Assembly (NCBI GenBank): GCA_012797095.1
Contig: JAAZPS010000023.1
Location: 1 to 11,084 of the forward strand
DNA: 11,084 bases
From: Bacillota bacterium
GTDB taxonomy: Bacteria > Bacillota > Dethiobacteria > DTU022
Direction: 5' to 3'
Numbering within the stretch: the first letter of the stretch is position 1; the number at the start of each line of letters is the position of its first letter. Of this stretch, positions 1 through 5,681 are shown piece after piece. The notes below the pieces were generated by a model, which saw nothing but the letters and a program-made list of their open reading frames with translations, did not search any database and was not told where the DNA came from. The translations under genes were made by a program, and so were the position numbers.

Positions 1-5
1 ATGCG

Positions 6-268
6 GAGATCCTTCGGGCTACGCCCTCAGGATGACACGGGGGTGGAGCTGGTCCCCAGGATGACACGGGGGTGGATCTGGCCCCCAGGATGATGCAGGG
101 TGGAGCTGGCCCCCAGAACGATGCAGGGTGGGATGGGCCCGGATGATGCAGGGTGGGATGGTCCCCGGGATAACGCAGGTTGGGCTGCGCTCAGGTAGAC
201 ATCAGCAGACTATGTCCAAAGGATAGCCGGCGTCATTTTTTGTCATCCTGAGCAAAGCGAAGGATCTC
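6..268. repeat. Inverted pair of dispersed repeat cores flanking a G-rich tandem array
   Basis: Two copies of a core reading gagatccttcg...caggatgaca lie in opposite orientation, at about 6-37 (plus) and 241-268 (minus). Between them the sequence is made of degenerate units. The centre of each core differs (ggctacgccct versus ctttgct), so this is a family of related elements and not a recent exact duplication. No gene is visible in the first 330 bases on either strand. A third copy lies at 2913-2940. Short intergenic cores of this kind resemble REP-type elements; that comparison is an inference from size, location and symmetry. Confidence 0.75.
31..195. repeat. Degenerate G-rich tandem repeat, about six units of 25-29 bp
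   Basis: Units begin gatgacacggggg or gatgatgcaggg, run through a purine-rich gtggagctgg or gtgggatgg segment, and end in gtccccag, gcccccag or gtccccgg. Approximate unit boundaries are 31-59, 60-88, 89-116, 117-141, 142-168 and 169-195, the last strongly diverged and ending in gcgctcagg. Each unit opens with the same ggatgaca that ends the flanking repeat core, so the array probably grew out from the core by slippage or unequal exchange. No open reading frame uses it. One further unit-like copy follows the third core near 2941-2970. Confidence 0.7.
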
Positions 269-292
269 AGGGCATAAAGGGCCGGTGGGCAG

Positions 293-323
293 TGGGACAA
301 GAGGGACGGACGTTGTTGTCCCA
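293..323 (-). terminator. Inverted repeat just downstream of the MscS gene
   Basis: tgggacaa (293-300) and ttgtccca (316-323) form a perfect 8-bp stem with a 15-nt loop, starting 7 nt after the stop codon of the minus-strand channel gene. There is no T-run after the stem on the minus strand, so intrinsic termination would be weak. It may instead protect the transcript 3' end. Confidence 0.35.
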
Positions 324-330
324 TTTCTCT

Positions 331-1416
331 CTAGTGTTGCAGGGGTGGGTCGAGGTGGATGCTGTGGGCCGGCAGGGCCAGGGCGACATCTTCTTCTTCG
401 AGGATCTCGATGATCTGCAGGTTGATCTTTTCCCGGGCGGCCAGGTATTCGGCGTAGACGGTGGTCCGGGTAAAGAAGTAGATCCGAATCTCCAGGCTGC
501 TTTCGCCGAATTCCTCCAGATGGGCCAGGATCGCCTCGGGATGAACCGCGGGCTCTTCCTGGAGCATCTGCCTGATCCGGCCGAGGGAGCGCTCCAACTT
601 CTTGCGGGGGGTGGTCAGGGCCACTTTCAGATGAAAAGAGACCCGACGCTTCCCCATGCGGCTCCAATTGGTCACCGCCTCATTGGCCAGGACGGCGTTG
701 GGCACGGTCACAAGGGCCTGGGCGAAGGTTCTGATCCTGGTGCTACGGAAGGAGACCTGCTCCACGGTCCCTTCCACCTCCGGGGTCTGGATCCAGTCGC
801 CCACCGAAAAGGGCTTGTCGGCGATGATAACAATGCCGGCAAAGATGTTGGCCAGGGCATCCTTGGCCGCCAGGGCCACTGCCAGGCCTCCGAGGCCGAG
901 CCCAGCGATAAATCCGTTGATATCGTAACCGAGCTGCTGCACGATCATGATCACTGCCAGGGCAACGATGATTGCCCTGACCGCCTTGGTCAGAAATTCG
1001 GCGAGCAGCGGATCGAGCCCGATACCTTTGCCGATCGCTTTAAAGGGTCGGCTTTCGGCGAGATTGTAGAGAGCCCAGGCGATAAATACCACCATGAGAA
1101 CACGAAAGAGCACGGTGAGGTAGAGAGGCCACGGAGGGGGCGGGGGCCATATATTCAGCGCAAGATATAGCCCCAGTACGGGAAGAAAACTTTTCAGTGG
1201 GGGCTCCAGCGCCAGAAAGAAGCTGAGCTCGATGACAGTCTTTGTCCGGGAAGCGATCTTCTTGACCAGGCCGAAGAGAAAGCGGGTCAGGATCTTGCGG
1301 AGCAGCAAAAAAAGCAAAAAAAGAGCCAGCGCCGCCGCCGGCCGGAGCAGGCCGGTCTCGGCAAGTGCGTCCAGAAACCAGGTTTCGCTCCCGTTCACGC
1401 CTGTTTCCCCCCCCAT
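331..1416 (-). CDS. MscS-family mechanosensitive ion channel
   Basis: This is a small-conductance mechanosensitive channel homologue of the inner membrane, which opens under membrane tension to release solutes during osmotic downshock. Hydrophobic stretches near residues 27-50, 65-90, 98-120 and 142-163 precede the pore-lining helix at about 167-198 (GFIAGLGLGGLAVALAAKD, Gly/Ala-rich as in MscS TM3). After it comes the beta-domain signature PFSVGDWI...EGTVEQVSFRSTRIRTF with VPNAVLANEAVTNWSR (about 202-252) and an alpha/beta C-terminus. At 361 residues with about five membrane segments it is closer to medium-size YnaI/YbdG-like channels than to the 286-residue E. coli MscS. The start is uncertain: GGAG abuts the ATG at 1416 with no spacer, while a GTG at 1398 lies 8 nt after a G-run and would give 355 residues. 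It stands alone, about 150 bp downstream of the permease pair on the same strand. Confidence 0.9.
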   Translation of the reverse strand: MGGETGVNGSETWFLDALAETGLLRPAAALALFLLFLLLRKILTRFLFGLVKKIASRTKTVIELSFFLALEPPLKSFLPVLGLYLALNIWPPPPPWPLYLTVLFRVLMVVFIAWALYNLAESRPFKAIGKGIGLDPLLAEFLTKAVRAIIVALAVIMIVQQLGYDINGFIAGLGLGGLAVALAAKDALANIFAGIVIIADKPFSVGDWIQTPEVEGTVEQVSFRSTRIRTFAQALVTVPNAVLANEAVTNWSRMGKRRVSFHLKVALTTPRKKLERSLGRIRQMLQEEPAVHPEAILAHLEEFGESSLEIRIYFFTRTTVYAEYLAAREKINLQIIEILEEEDVALALPAHSIHLDPPLQH

Positions 1417-1568
1417 CTCCAGTTTGCTTTCGGCTATATAATAACATACCGGGCAGCCGTTTGTTTCCTGCCGGGCCGCACCTTGTACCCCACCGGGGAA
1501 AAGGCCGTCAAAGGAGCCGCAGGGGCGGAACAGCGAGAGCTACCTCGACAAAGGATCCCAGGAGGGGT

Positions 1569-2048
1569 TCAGCCAAATAAAGCATTGGCCAGCAAACCGA
1601 CCAACAAGGGAACGGCCAGGTAGAGGGCATATTTCAGGGCCACAAAACGGGATCCCAGGAAGGCAAATTCGTAGGGCAGGTGGCCCACATTGATCATTCC
1701 CCAGGCTGTGATCATGGCAATGGCGGTCCCGATAGTGACACTGTCACGAAAGAGAGCATCAAACAGGGGGAAAAAAGCATAGGGCCCCCCCTGTACAAGA
1801 GCACCGATGGCGGAGCCGATTGCAACCCCTTTCCAGCCGGAACCTCCCCCCAGCCAGGACTGTAAAATCTCTTCCGGGATCAGTATGTTCATGAAACCGA
1901 CGAGGACAAAGGCGCACAGCAGCAGCGGCAAGACGGCGAAAAGTAATTTCCTCGCTTCTTTCAGGGCTTCGACCTGCTTCCCCTGCCGGTAGGCCAGATA
2001 GAAAAACAGCACCGCCATCAAAGAGAGTACGATAATCGCGTCAGTCAG
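1569..2048 (-). CDS. Small membrane permease-like protein, second of a paralogous pair (YraQ/DUF318-like half)
   Basis: This is an integral membrane protein of about 159 residues with four or more hydrophobic segments. Its central motif SGWKGVAIGSAIGALVQGGP is followed by FFPL and a later LPYEFAFLGSRF segment. The same layout occurs in the upstream gene (EAGWKGPFLGTLMGAMVPGGP; IPIEIAFVGVK), so the two are paralogues. The nearest family I recognise is the DUF318/YraQ/ArsP permease group, usually about 300 residues; each protein here is about half that size, and a heteromeric complex is inferred. The cysteine motif typical of those permeases is absent. The start chosen is CTG at 2048, because GGAGGG at 2055-2060 lies 6 nt before it and the added residues complete the first membrane helix. 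The internal TTG/ATG at 2021/2018 has no ribosome binding site. The gene then overlaps its neighbour by 8 bp. The substrate is unknown. Confidence 0.72.
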   Translation of the reverse strand: MTDAIIVLSLMAVLFFYLAYRQGKQVEALKEARKLLFAVLPLLLCAFVLVGFMNILIPEEILQSWLGGGSGWKGVAIGSAIGALVQGGPYAFFPLFDALFRDSVTIGTAIAMITAWGMINVGHLPYEFAFLGSRFVALKYALYLAVPLLVGLLANALFG

Positions 2049-2613
2049 TTTGAACCCTCCGTTCCGGCCCTTTTTTGCCCTTCTGCTGCAGCTGTTCCAC
2101 CTCTAACCTGATCTTCTCCGCATAACCGGGTAAAAGGAAATTCACAGCCGCTCCGGCCACAATGGGGATAGCGAAGGTCAGCAAAACGCGGACGACCGTT
2201 ATCTTCACCCCGACAAAAGCGATCTCTATCGGAATGCGGCCGACATACCAGAGAGTTTTGGCCGCGACAAAACTGATCATCGTGCCGATATTTGCCCCCG
2301 AGACGATCAGCGTGGCCATCAAGGGATAGAAAAAAAAGGGGCCGCCGGGGACCATGGCGCCCATCAGTGTCCCCAGGAAGGGCCCTTTCCAGCCCGCCTC
2401 CTCCCCCAGCCACCTGCTGACCATCTCTTTCGAGATGAGCGTGGAAAATGAGCCGGCAACGATAAAGGCGATGATGATCAGGGGGAAAACCGCAAGCAGG
2501 GTTTTGCCCCCCGCAAGAAAACCCTGGCCGACCAGTGCAAAACCGCCCTGAAAGAAGGCGATCACGATCAAACCAAGGGAAACCAAAGCCATACCCAGTG
2601 TCGTTTTGTTCAC
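2041..2613 (-). CDS. Small membrane permease-like protein, first of a paralogous pair (YraQ/DUF318-like half)
   Basis: This 190-residue membrane protein has hydrophobic segments near residues 8-30, 38-58, 75-110 and 135-170, and a charged cytoplasmic-looking tail rich in Lys/Glu/Gln. The block GWKGPFLGTLMGAMVPGGPF, then FFYPL and RIPIEIAFVGVKITVVR, matches the spacing of the conserved half-repeat in DUF318/YraQ permeases. However, GGP replaces the CxC-containing loop of the ArsP-like members. Translation starts at GTG, 7 nt after AGGGGG. The stop codon lies inside the first codons of the downstream paralogue, so the two are probably translationally coupled and made in matched amounts. Transported substrate and direction cannot be read from the sequence. 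Family placement is by pattern only and is moderately sure; the membrane nature and the pairing are clear. Confidence 0.75.
   Translation of the reverse strand: MNKTTLGMALVSLGLIVIAFFQGGFALVGQGFLAGGKTLLAVFPLIIIAFIVAGSFSTLISKEMVSRWLGEEAGWKGPFLGTLMGAMVPGGPFFFYPLMATLIVSGANIGTMISFVAAKTLWYVGRIPIEIAFVGVKITVVRVLLTFAIPIVAGAAVNFLLPGYAEKIRLEVEQLQQKGKKGPERRVQTD
2046..2060 (-). promoter_or_regulatory. Ribosome binding site deciding a CTG start
   Basis: On the minus strand GGAGGG, a six-base spacer (TTCAAA) and then CTG form the only plausible initiation signal for the second permease. The CTG lies within the last codons of the first permease (CTGACTGA contains the stop TGA), the arrangement expected for coupled translation. 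Confidence 0.6.
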
Positions 2614-2701
2614 CGCCTGACCCCCTCTCCCAGCAGATCAAAGCCGCAGATAAACCCTCGAAAAACAGCCTGCAGCATCATTTACTCCCTTGCCAGAGCG
2701 C

Positions 2702-2745
2702 ACCGGTTGAATCCGGTCAAGCCTTGAGCGAGACCCGGCTCGCTC
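2702..2745 (-). promoter_or_regulatory. Two adjacent hairpins in the leader of the permease pair
   Basis: Read on the minus strand, GAGCGAG/CTCGCTC (7 bp, 6-nt loop, 2726-2745) is followed by ACCGG/CCGGT (5 bp, 6-nt loop, 2702-2717), about 90 nt before the GTG start. A structured 5' leader or a partial terminator is possible. It does not match any riboswitch class I can recall by eye. No good promoter was found upstream on the minus strand, and the rest of the 2614-2912 spacer shows no gene. Confidence 0.3.
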
Positions 2746-2912
2746 CCTGACCGTCCGCTGGTGATCTTCTGGAAAGGATCGCTTTTTCCTACCATGGAAC
2801 AGACAAATTTTTAACCCCGGACGAGCCTTTAACCCTGTTAGTGCCCGGCCGGCAGGATTGGCCAGAGCGCGATCATACGCCGACAACAGGCGATAGAACT
2901 GGGAGGCGAGGC

Positions 2913-2970
2913 GAGATCCTTCGCTGCGCTCAGGATGACAGGGAGGGGCTGCTACTCCGGGATGACAGGG
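2913..2970 (+). repeat. Third copy of the dispersed repeat core, with a partial G-rich unit
   Basis: gagatccttcgctgcgctc followed by aggatgaca (2913-2940) matches the cores at 6-37 and 241-268. After it comes gggaggggctgctactccgg and a second gatgacaggg, a single unit of the same kind as the array at the left edge. It lies in a spacer between the permease leader and the tRNA hairpin. Confidence 0.75.
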
Positions 2971-2986
2971 GGGCCCAGGCGCACTC

Positions 2987-3023
2987 AAGGCGAAAGCCCG
3001 TTTTGACAACGGGCTTTCGCCTT
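2987..3023 (-). terminator. Strong hairpin downstream of tRNA-Leu
   Basis: aaggcgaaagcccg (2987-3000) pairs perfectly over 14 bp with cgggctttcgcctt (3010-3023) across a 9-nt loop. It begins about 38 nt after the tRNA 3' end on the minus strand and is the likely transcript end or processing barrier for the tRNA. The T-run is better on the plus strand (cctttt) than on the minus strand (cctt), so minus-strand termination may be incomplete. Confidence 0.6.
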
Positions 3024-3060
3024 TTCGCGGATAAGTTCCGCTAAAAGGTGCGCATAGACA

Positions 3061-3145
3061 TGGTGTCGGGGATGGGACTCGAACCCACACGGTGTATACC
3101 ACACGCCCCTCAAACGTGCGCGTCTGCCTGTTCCGCCACCCCGAC
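3061..3145 (-). tRNA. tRNA-Leu, anticodon GAG
   Basis: The minus strand gives an 85-nt class II tRNA. Its acceptor stem GTCGGGG pairs with CCCCGAC, followed by discriminator A and an encoded CCA. The anticodon stem CACGT/GCGTG encloses the loop TTGAGGG with anticodon GAG, which reads CUC and CUU. An extended variable arm (about TGGTATACACCG) separates it from the T-arm GGGTTCGAGTCCC. The long variable arm and the GAG anticodon identify leucine. It has its own promoter and is not part of a tRNA cluster in this window. Confidence 0.95.
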
Positions 3146-3165
3146 AGGCTTTACCTTCCTACTGG

Positions 3166-3194
3166 ATTATAAGATTTTAACCGCCCGTTGTCAA
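3166..3194 (-). promoter_or_regulatory. Consensus sigma-A/sigma-70 promoter of tRNA-Leu
   Basis: On the minus strand a perfect TTGACA (3189-3194) is separated by exactly 17 nt from a perfect TATAAT (3166-3171). The -10 box ends about 20 nt before the tRNA 5' end, leaving room for a short leader removed by RNase P. This is the strongest promoter match in the window, as expected for a stable RNA. Confidence 0.9.
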
Positions 3195-3225
3195 GAAAAC
3201 AGCGGCGGCGAATAAAGGCGTCAAG

Positions 3226-3252
3226 CCGGGAAATGGAGGAAAATTTTCCCGG
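3226..3252. repeat. Inverted repeat in the spacer upstream of the SCP2 gene
   Basis: ccgggaaa (3226-3233) and tttcccgg (3245-3252) form an 8-bp stem with an 11-nt loop that contains ggagga. It lies between the divergent tRNA promoter and the AT-rich island. Its function is unknown; no T-run follows directly. Confidence 0.4.
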
Positions 3253-3254
3253 AT

Positions 3255-3375
3255 GGGCCGCGTTATACCTTTACATTTTTGCTCATACCAATAGTAAACG
3301 TTTAATTTTTATAAACATAGAAGGAGTTTGTAAGACAATATTGAATATACTTAATAGTATAATCTTGCTCGAATT
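3255..3375 (+). promoter_or_regulatory. AT-rich island with inverted repeats and a candidate -10 box
   Basis: This stretch is markedly AT-rich against a GC-rich background. It holds a perfect 10-bp palindrome TAAACGTTTA (3295-3304) and an inverted repeat TATACT-TAAT-AGTATA (3346-3361), which overlaps a perfect TATAAT (3358-3363). The upstream -35 is poor (acaata at 17 nt spacing), as would suit an activator-dependent or repressed promoter. It is the most promoter-like DNA in the 590-bp spacer before the SCP2 gene; short reading frames across it have no convincing ribosome binding site or protein character. Confidence 0.35.
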
Positions 3376-3512
3376 TTGCAAAAGGGGGCTCCGCCGAGTG
3401 AGCATATTTGGCTGATGTTTCACATATCCGGGGTCCTCCATGAGATCGAAATCCCTGAAAACCGATTCCGGGGCTGCTTGAAAAGAAGCTTCCCGACCGC
3501 CCCCAAGTATAA

Positions 3513-3765
3513 CTCACGGGGGGATTTTTACAATCATTCTGGGACGATCTTCCCAAAAACCCGGTCGGTGAGGTGCTTAAGTGCCTGCTCCCGGAGGAAG
3601 AGGCTGAGCAGGAGCATTCGGGGGGAATCCAAACCAGCCAGTTGGCTTCAGCCGAGAACGGGCTCGAAATGTATATTGTCAAGGAGGTGAAGAGGAGGCC
3701 AGTATCGTTTTACAAGTTTTTTGCAGGCAGTGTCACAATTTCAAGATTAAAGGAGGAAAATAATA
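3513..3765 (+). other. Spacer before SCP2, possible long leader or decayed coding remnant
   Basis: The reading frame open from 3513 gives a peptide with protein-like stretches (FLQSFWDDLPKNPVGEV, then ENGLEMYIVKEVKRRP). It has no ATG, only a GTG at 3573 without a ribosome binding site, and it runs on past the SCP2 start to a stop at 3809. An AAGGAGG-like site near 3680 is followed by a GTG in this same frame. It may be chance, a leader peptide, or a remnant of a lost gene. I do not recognise any family and do not call a gene. Confidence 0.2.
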
Positions 3766-4092
3766 GTGGCTTTGGCAGATGTTCTGGCAAATATCAAGAA
3801 AAGAGTTGAGGAAGAGGCCAGCCCGGAAAAACTGGGTGACCTGAACGCAGTGTTTCAGTTTGAAATTACCGGGGACGAGACTGGTGTCGTCCATGCGAAG
3901 GTGGCCGATGGTAAGGCTGAACTGGTAGAAGCAGCTCACGACAACCCCAACGTGACCATTATCATGAGCGCAGACGATCTGGGCAAATTGGTAGCCGGAG
4001 AGCTCAACGCTACCTCCGCTTTCATGGCCGGCAAGCTGAAGATCAAGGGCGATATGCCGCTGGCGATGAAGCTGCAGTCGTTGATCGGATAG
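3766..4092 (+). CDS. Free-standing SCP2 sterol-carrier-domain protein
   Basis: This 108-residue cytoplasmic protein consists of one SCP2 domain, a fold with a hydrophobic tunnel that binds fatty acids, acyl-CoAs or other lipids. The C-terminal half carries the family pattern very clearly: DNPNVTIIMSADDLGKLVAG, then AFMAGKLKIKGDMPLAMKLQ (about residues 64-105). The N-terminus has an amphipathic helix (ADVLANIKKRVEEEA) followed by beta strands. It starts at GTG, 9 nt after AGGAGG at 3751-3756. Bacterial single-domain SCP2 proteins are usually about this size. The gene is followed after 140 nt by an acyl-CoA dehydrogenase on the same strand, with no obvious terminator between, so an operon and a role in delivering or buffering acyl-CoA/lipid for that enzyme are likely. 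The ligand cannot be read from the sequence. Confidence 0.9.
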   Translation: MALADVLANIKKRVEEEASPEKLGDLNAVFQFEITGDETGVVHAKVADGKAELVEAAHDNPNVTIIMSADDLGKLVAGELNATSAFMAGKLKIKGDMPLAMKLQSLIG

Positions 4093-4232
4093 TCAGTCCG
4101 AAACTAGGGACAGCGGTTGGGAAAGTGCCCCGGCCTGGAGCGGACGGTTTTCGTCGGCAACCCCCGGGCTGGAGCACTTCCTGTACCGCAAGTTTGTTGT
4201 TCGACATTTTGTTATGACCAGGAGGTTAGTCC

Positions 4233-5438
4233 ATGGATTTTCAATTCAATGATGAGCAAAAGATGTTCCAGCAAAGTGTGCGGGAACTTCTTGAAAAAGA
4301 ATTTGCCCCCATCGTCGACGAGCGCGATCCGAAAGGTCCCCTGAGCCGGGAAGAAGGCATCGACGTGATGAAGAAGCTGAAGAAGGTCGGCGTGGGACTC
4401 GATCCCGAGAGCATCGAGGATCTGCTCGATCCGGTCATGTTCGGCATCATCGCAGAGGAGTTCGGCCGGGTCTGGCCCAGCCTGCTACCCCTTTTCGGCA
4501 TGGGTGCGATCCCCGCTATCTTTGCTCCCTCGGCTTCGGAGGATGCCCGCAAGAGACTGGTCCCCAGACTTGAAGCTGCAGAATTTATCGGCTGTTTTGC
4601 CGAAACCGAGCCCGATGCCGGCTGCGATACCTCCAATCTCAGCACAACCGCAAAGCGCGAAGGCGACTACTATATCGTCAACGGAACCAAATCGTGGATC
4701 AGCAATGCCACCATCGCCGATACCGCTTTCGTCGGGGTAAAGGATGCCGATACGGGCGATGCCACCTTCCTTTTGGTGGAGAAAGAGATCTCCCCCTTCG
4801 AGGCCACCGAATCGCCCAAGATGGGCTGGAAAGCCTCACCCACCGGGGAGATGTTCTTCGACAACTGTAAAGTGCCGGTGGAGAACGAGATGAGCCTGCT
4901 GATGGAGAAGGCGATCACCTCCGGAAGCCTGAATATCCCCGATGGCTTCATGAAGCTGCTCACCTCGATGACCCCGATCACGGCCATGCTGACAATTCCA
5001 CGTGCCGGGATGGGTCTGGCCTCGGTGGGAATTGCCCAGGCAGCCTTCGAGGCTTCGGTAAAGTACGCCCGCGAGAGGGTCCAGTTCGGCAAGCCTATCG
5101 GCCGGTTCCAGCTGATCCAGGATATGCTCTATCAGATGAATGTGCTGATCGAGACGGCCAGACTGCTGGGCTACAAAGCCGCAACAGCGATCATCGACGG
5201 CGATCGGGAAGCAAGAAGGCTCTCGGCCATGGCCAAGGTCTACGGCGGCCAGGCTGCGTTCAAGGTGACCGATATGGCGATCCAGATTCACGGCGGCATG
5301 GGTATCTCGCAGGAGATGCCTCTGGAGAGGTATTTCAGGGATGCCCGGCTGATGACCATCCCCGATGGCACCAGCGAGATCATGAAGCTGATCACCGGCT
5401 ACACCATTCTGGGCAAAGGATTTGCCGCCTACAGCTAA
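4233..5438 (+). CDS. Acyl-CoA dehydrogenase, FAD-dependent, with Asp at the catalytic-base position
   Basis: This 401-residue flavoenzyme of the acyl-CoA dehydrogenase family oxidises an acyl-CoA at the alpha-beta bond and passes electrons to ETF or a similar carrier. The N-terminal helical domain covers residues 1-120. The FAD/substrate beta-domain has FAETEPDAGCD (122-132), VNGTKSWISN (149-158) and KMGWKASPTGEMFFDNCKVP (196-215). The C-terminal helical domain has RVQFGKPIGRFQLIQD (282-297) and QIHGGMGISQEMPLERYFRD (351-370). At the usual catalytic YEGT motif it reads IPDGTSEI (376-383), so Asp378 replaces Glu. The helix-G alternative position found in isovaleryl-CoA dehydrogenase has no Glu either (TIPRAGMGLAS, 254-264). 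A segment at about 224-255 is longer than in short-chain enzymes. The start is ATG, 7 nt after AGGAGG. The gene follows the SCP2 gene. Substrate chain length is not predictable. Confidence 0.93.
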   Translation: MDFQFNDEQKMFQQSVRELLEKEFAPIVDERDPKGPLSREEGIDVMKKLKKVGVGLDPESIEDLLDPVMFGIIAEEFGRVWPSLLPLFGMGAIPAIFAPSASEDARKRLVPRLEAAEFIGCFAETEPDAGCDTSNLSTTAKREGDYYIVNGTKSWISNATIADTAFVGVKDADTGDATFLLVEKEISPFEATESPKMGWKASPTGEMFFDNCKVPVENEMSLLMEKAITSGSLNIPDGFMKLLTSMTPITAMLTIPRAGMGLASVGIAQAAFEASVKYARERVQFGKPIGRFQLIQDMLYQMNVLIETARLLGYKAATAIIDGDREARRLSAMAKVYGGQAAFKVTDMAIQIHGGMGISQEMPLERYFRDARLMTIPDGTSEIMKLITGYTILGKGFAAYS

Positions 5439-5471
5439 GTCGGTGTTCGAGATATCTTCACTATTACCGAA

Positions 5472-5511
5472 AAAAAACCGGGCCCGCGCCAAACTGCCGG
5501 CCCGGTTTTTT
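5472..5511 (+). terminator. Intrinsic terminator after the acyl-CoA dehydrogenase
   Basis: aaaaaaccgggcc (5472-5484) pairs over 13 bp with ggcccggtttttt (5499-5511) across a 14-nt loop, giving a GC-rich stem followed by a T-run. It lies 33 nt after the stop codon and closes the SCP2/dehydrogenase unit. Confidence 0.9.
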
Positions 5512-5650
5512 GTGCGATCCGCCGACCCCTCCCCCCCGCTCGATCCGCTCAGCCCTTCATTTCCGGTAAAATAGCTACGGCCGGGCGATCGAAAAAAGGA
5601 ATTTACCCCTCCGGCCGGTAATCTAATAGAGGCAGATTGAACTGATCACC

Positions 5651-5666
5651 GCGGCAGTACTGCCGC
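5651..5666. promoter_or_regulatory. 16-bp perfect palindrome just before the glycosidase start
   Basis: GCGGCAGTACTGCCGC is perfectly self-complementary and ends 4 nt before the GGAGG ribosome binding site (5671-5675) of the next gene. As DNA it has the symmetry of a dimeric repressor operator. As RNA, a hairpin with a minimal loop would sit next to the ribosome binding site. The rest of the 170-nt spacer has TAAAAT at 5567-5572 and TAATAG at 5620s as weak -10 candidates, without a good -35. Confidence 0.5.
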
Positions 5667-5681
5667 TGCTGGAGGAAACAG

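Noticed and set aside
31..195. The left-edge tandem array as a CRISPR array
   Set aside because: Units are contiguous and degenerate with no unique spacers between repeats, and no cas genes are present.
292..1170. 292-residue open frame on the plus strand
   Set aside because: It is antisense to the MscS channel, which has clear family motifs. The plus-strand product has no recognisable domain and no ribosome binding site.
2638..3102. 154-residue open frame on the minus strand
   Set aside because: Its first codons lie within the tRNA-Leu gene and it crosses the hairpin and a dispersed repeat core; the peptide reads PCHPERSEGS from the repeat, not from a protein.
2841..3415. Short plus-strand frames around the tRNA and AT-rich island (2841-3044, 3188-3415)
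   Set aside because: They read through repeat, terminator or promoter-like DNA, lack good ribosome binding sites and show no protein family character.
3376..3690. Overlapping frames of 104 residues (plus) and 126 residues (minus, 3302-3682)
   Set aside because: Low-complexity, Ser/Arg/Cys-rich translations with no start signal; the two strands cannot both code and neither resembles a known family.
4836..5492. 218-residue open frame on the minus strand
   Set aside because: It is antisense to the conserved C-terminal half of the acyl-CoA dehydrogenase and crosses that gene's terminator.
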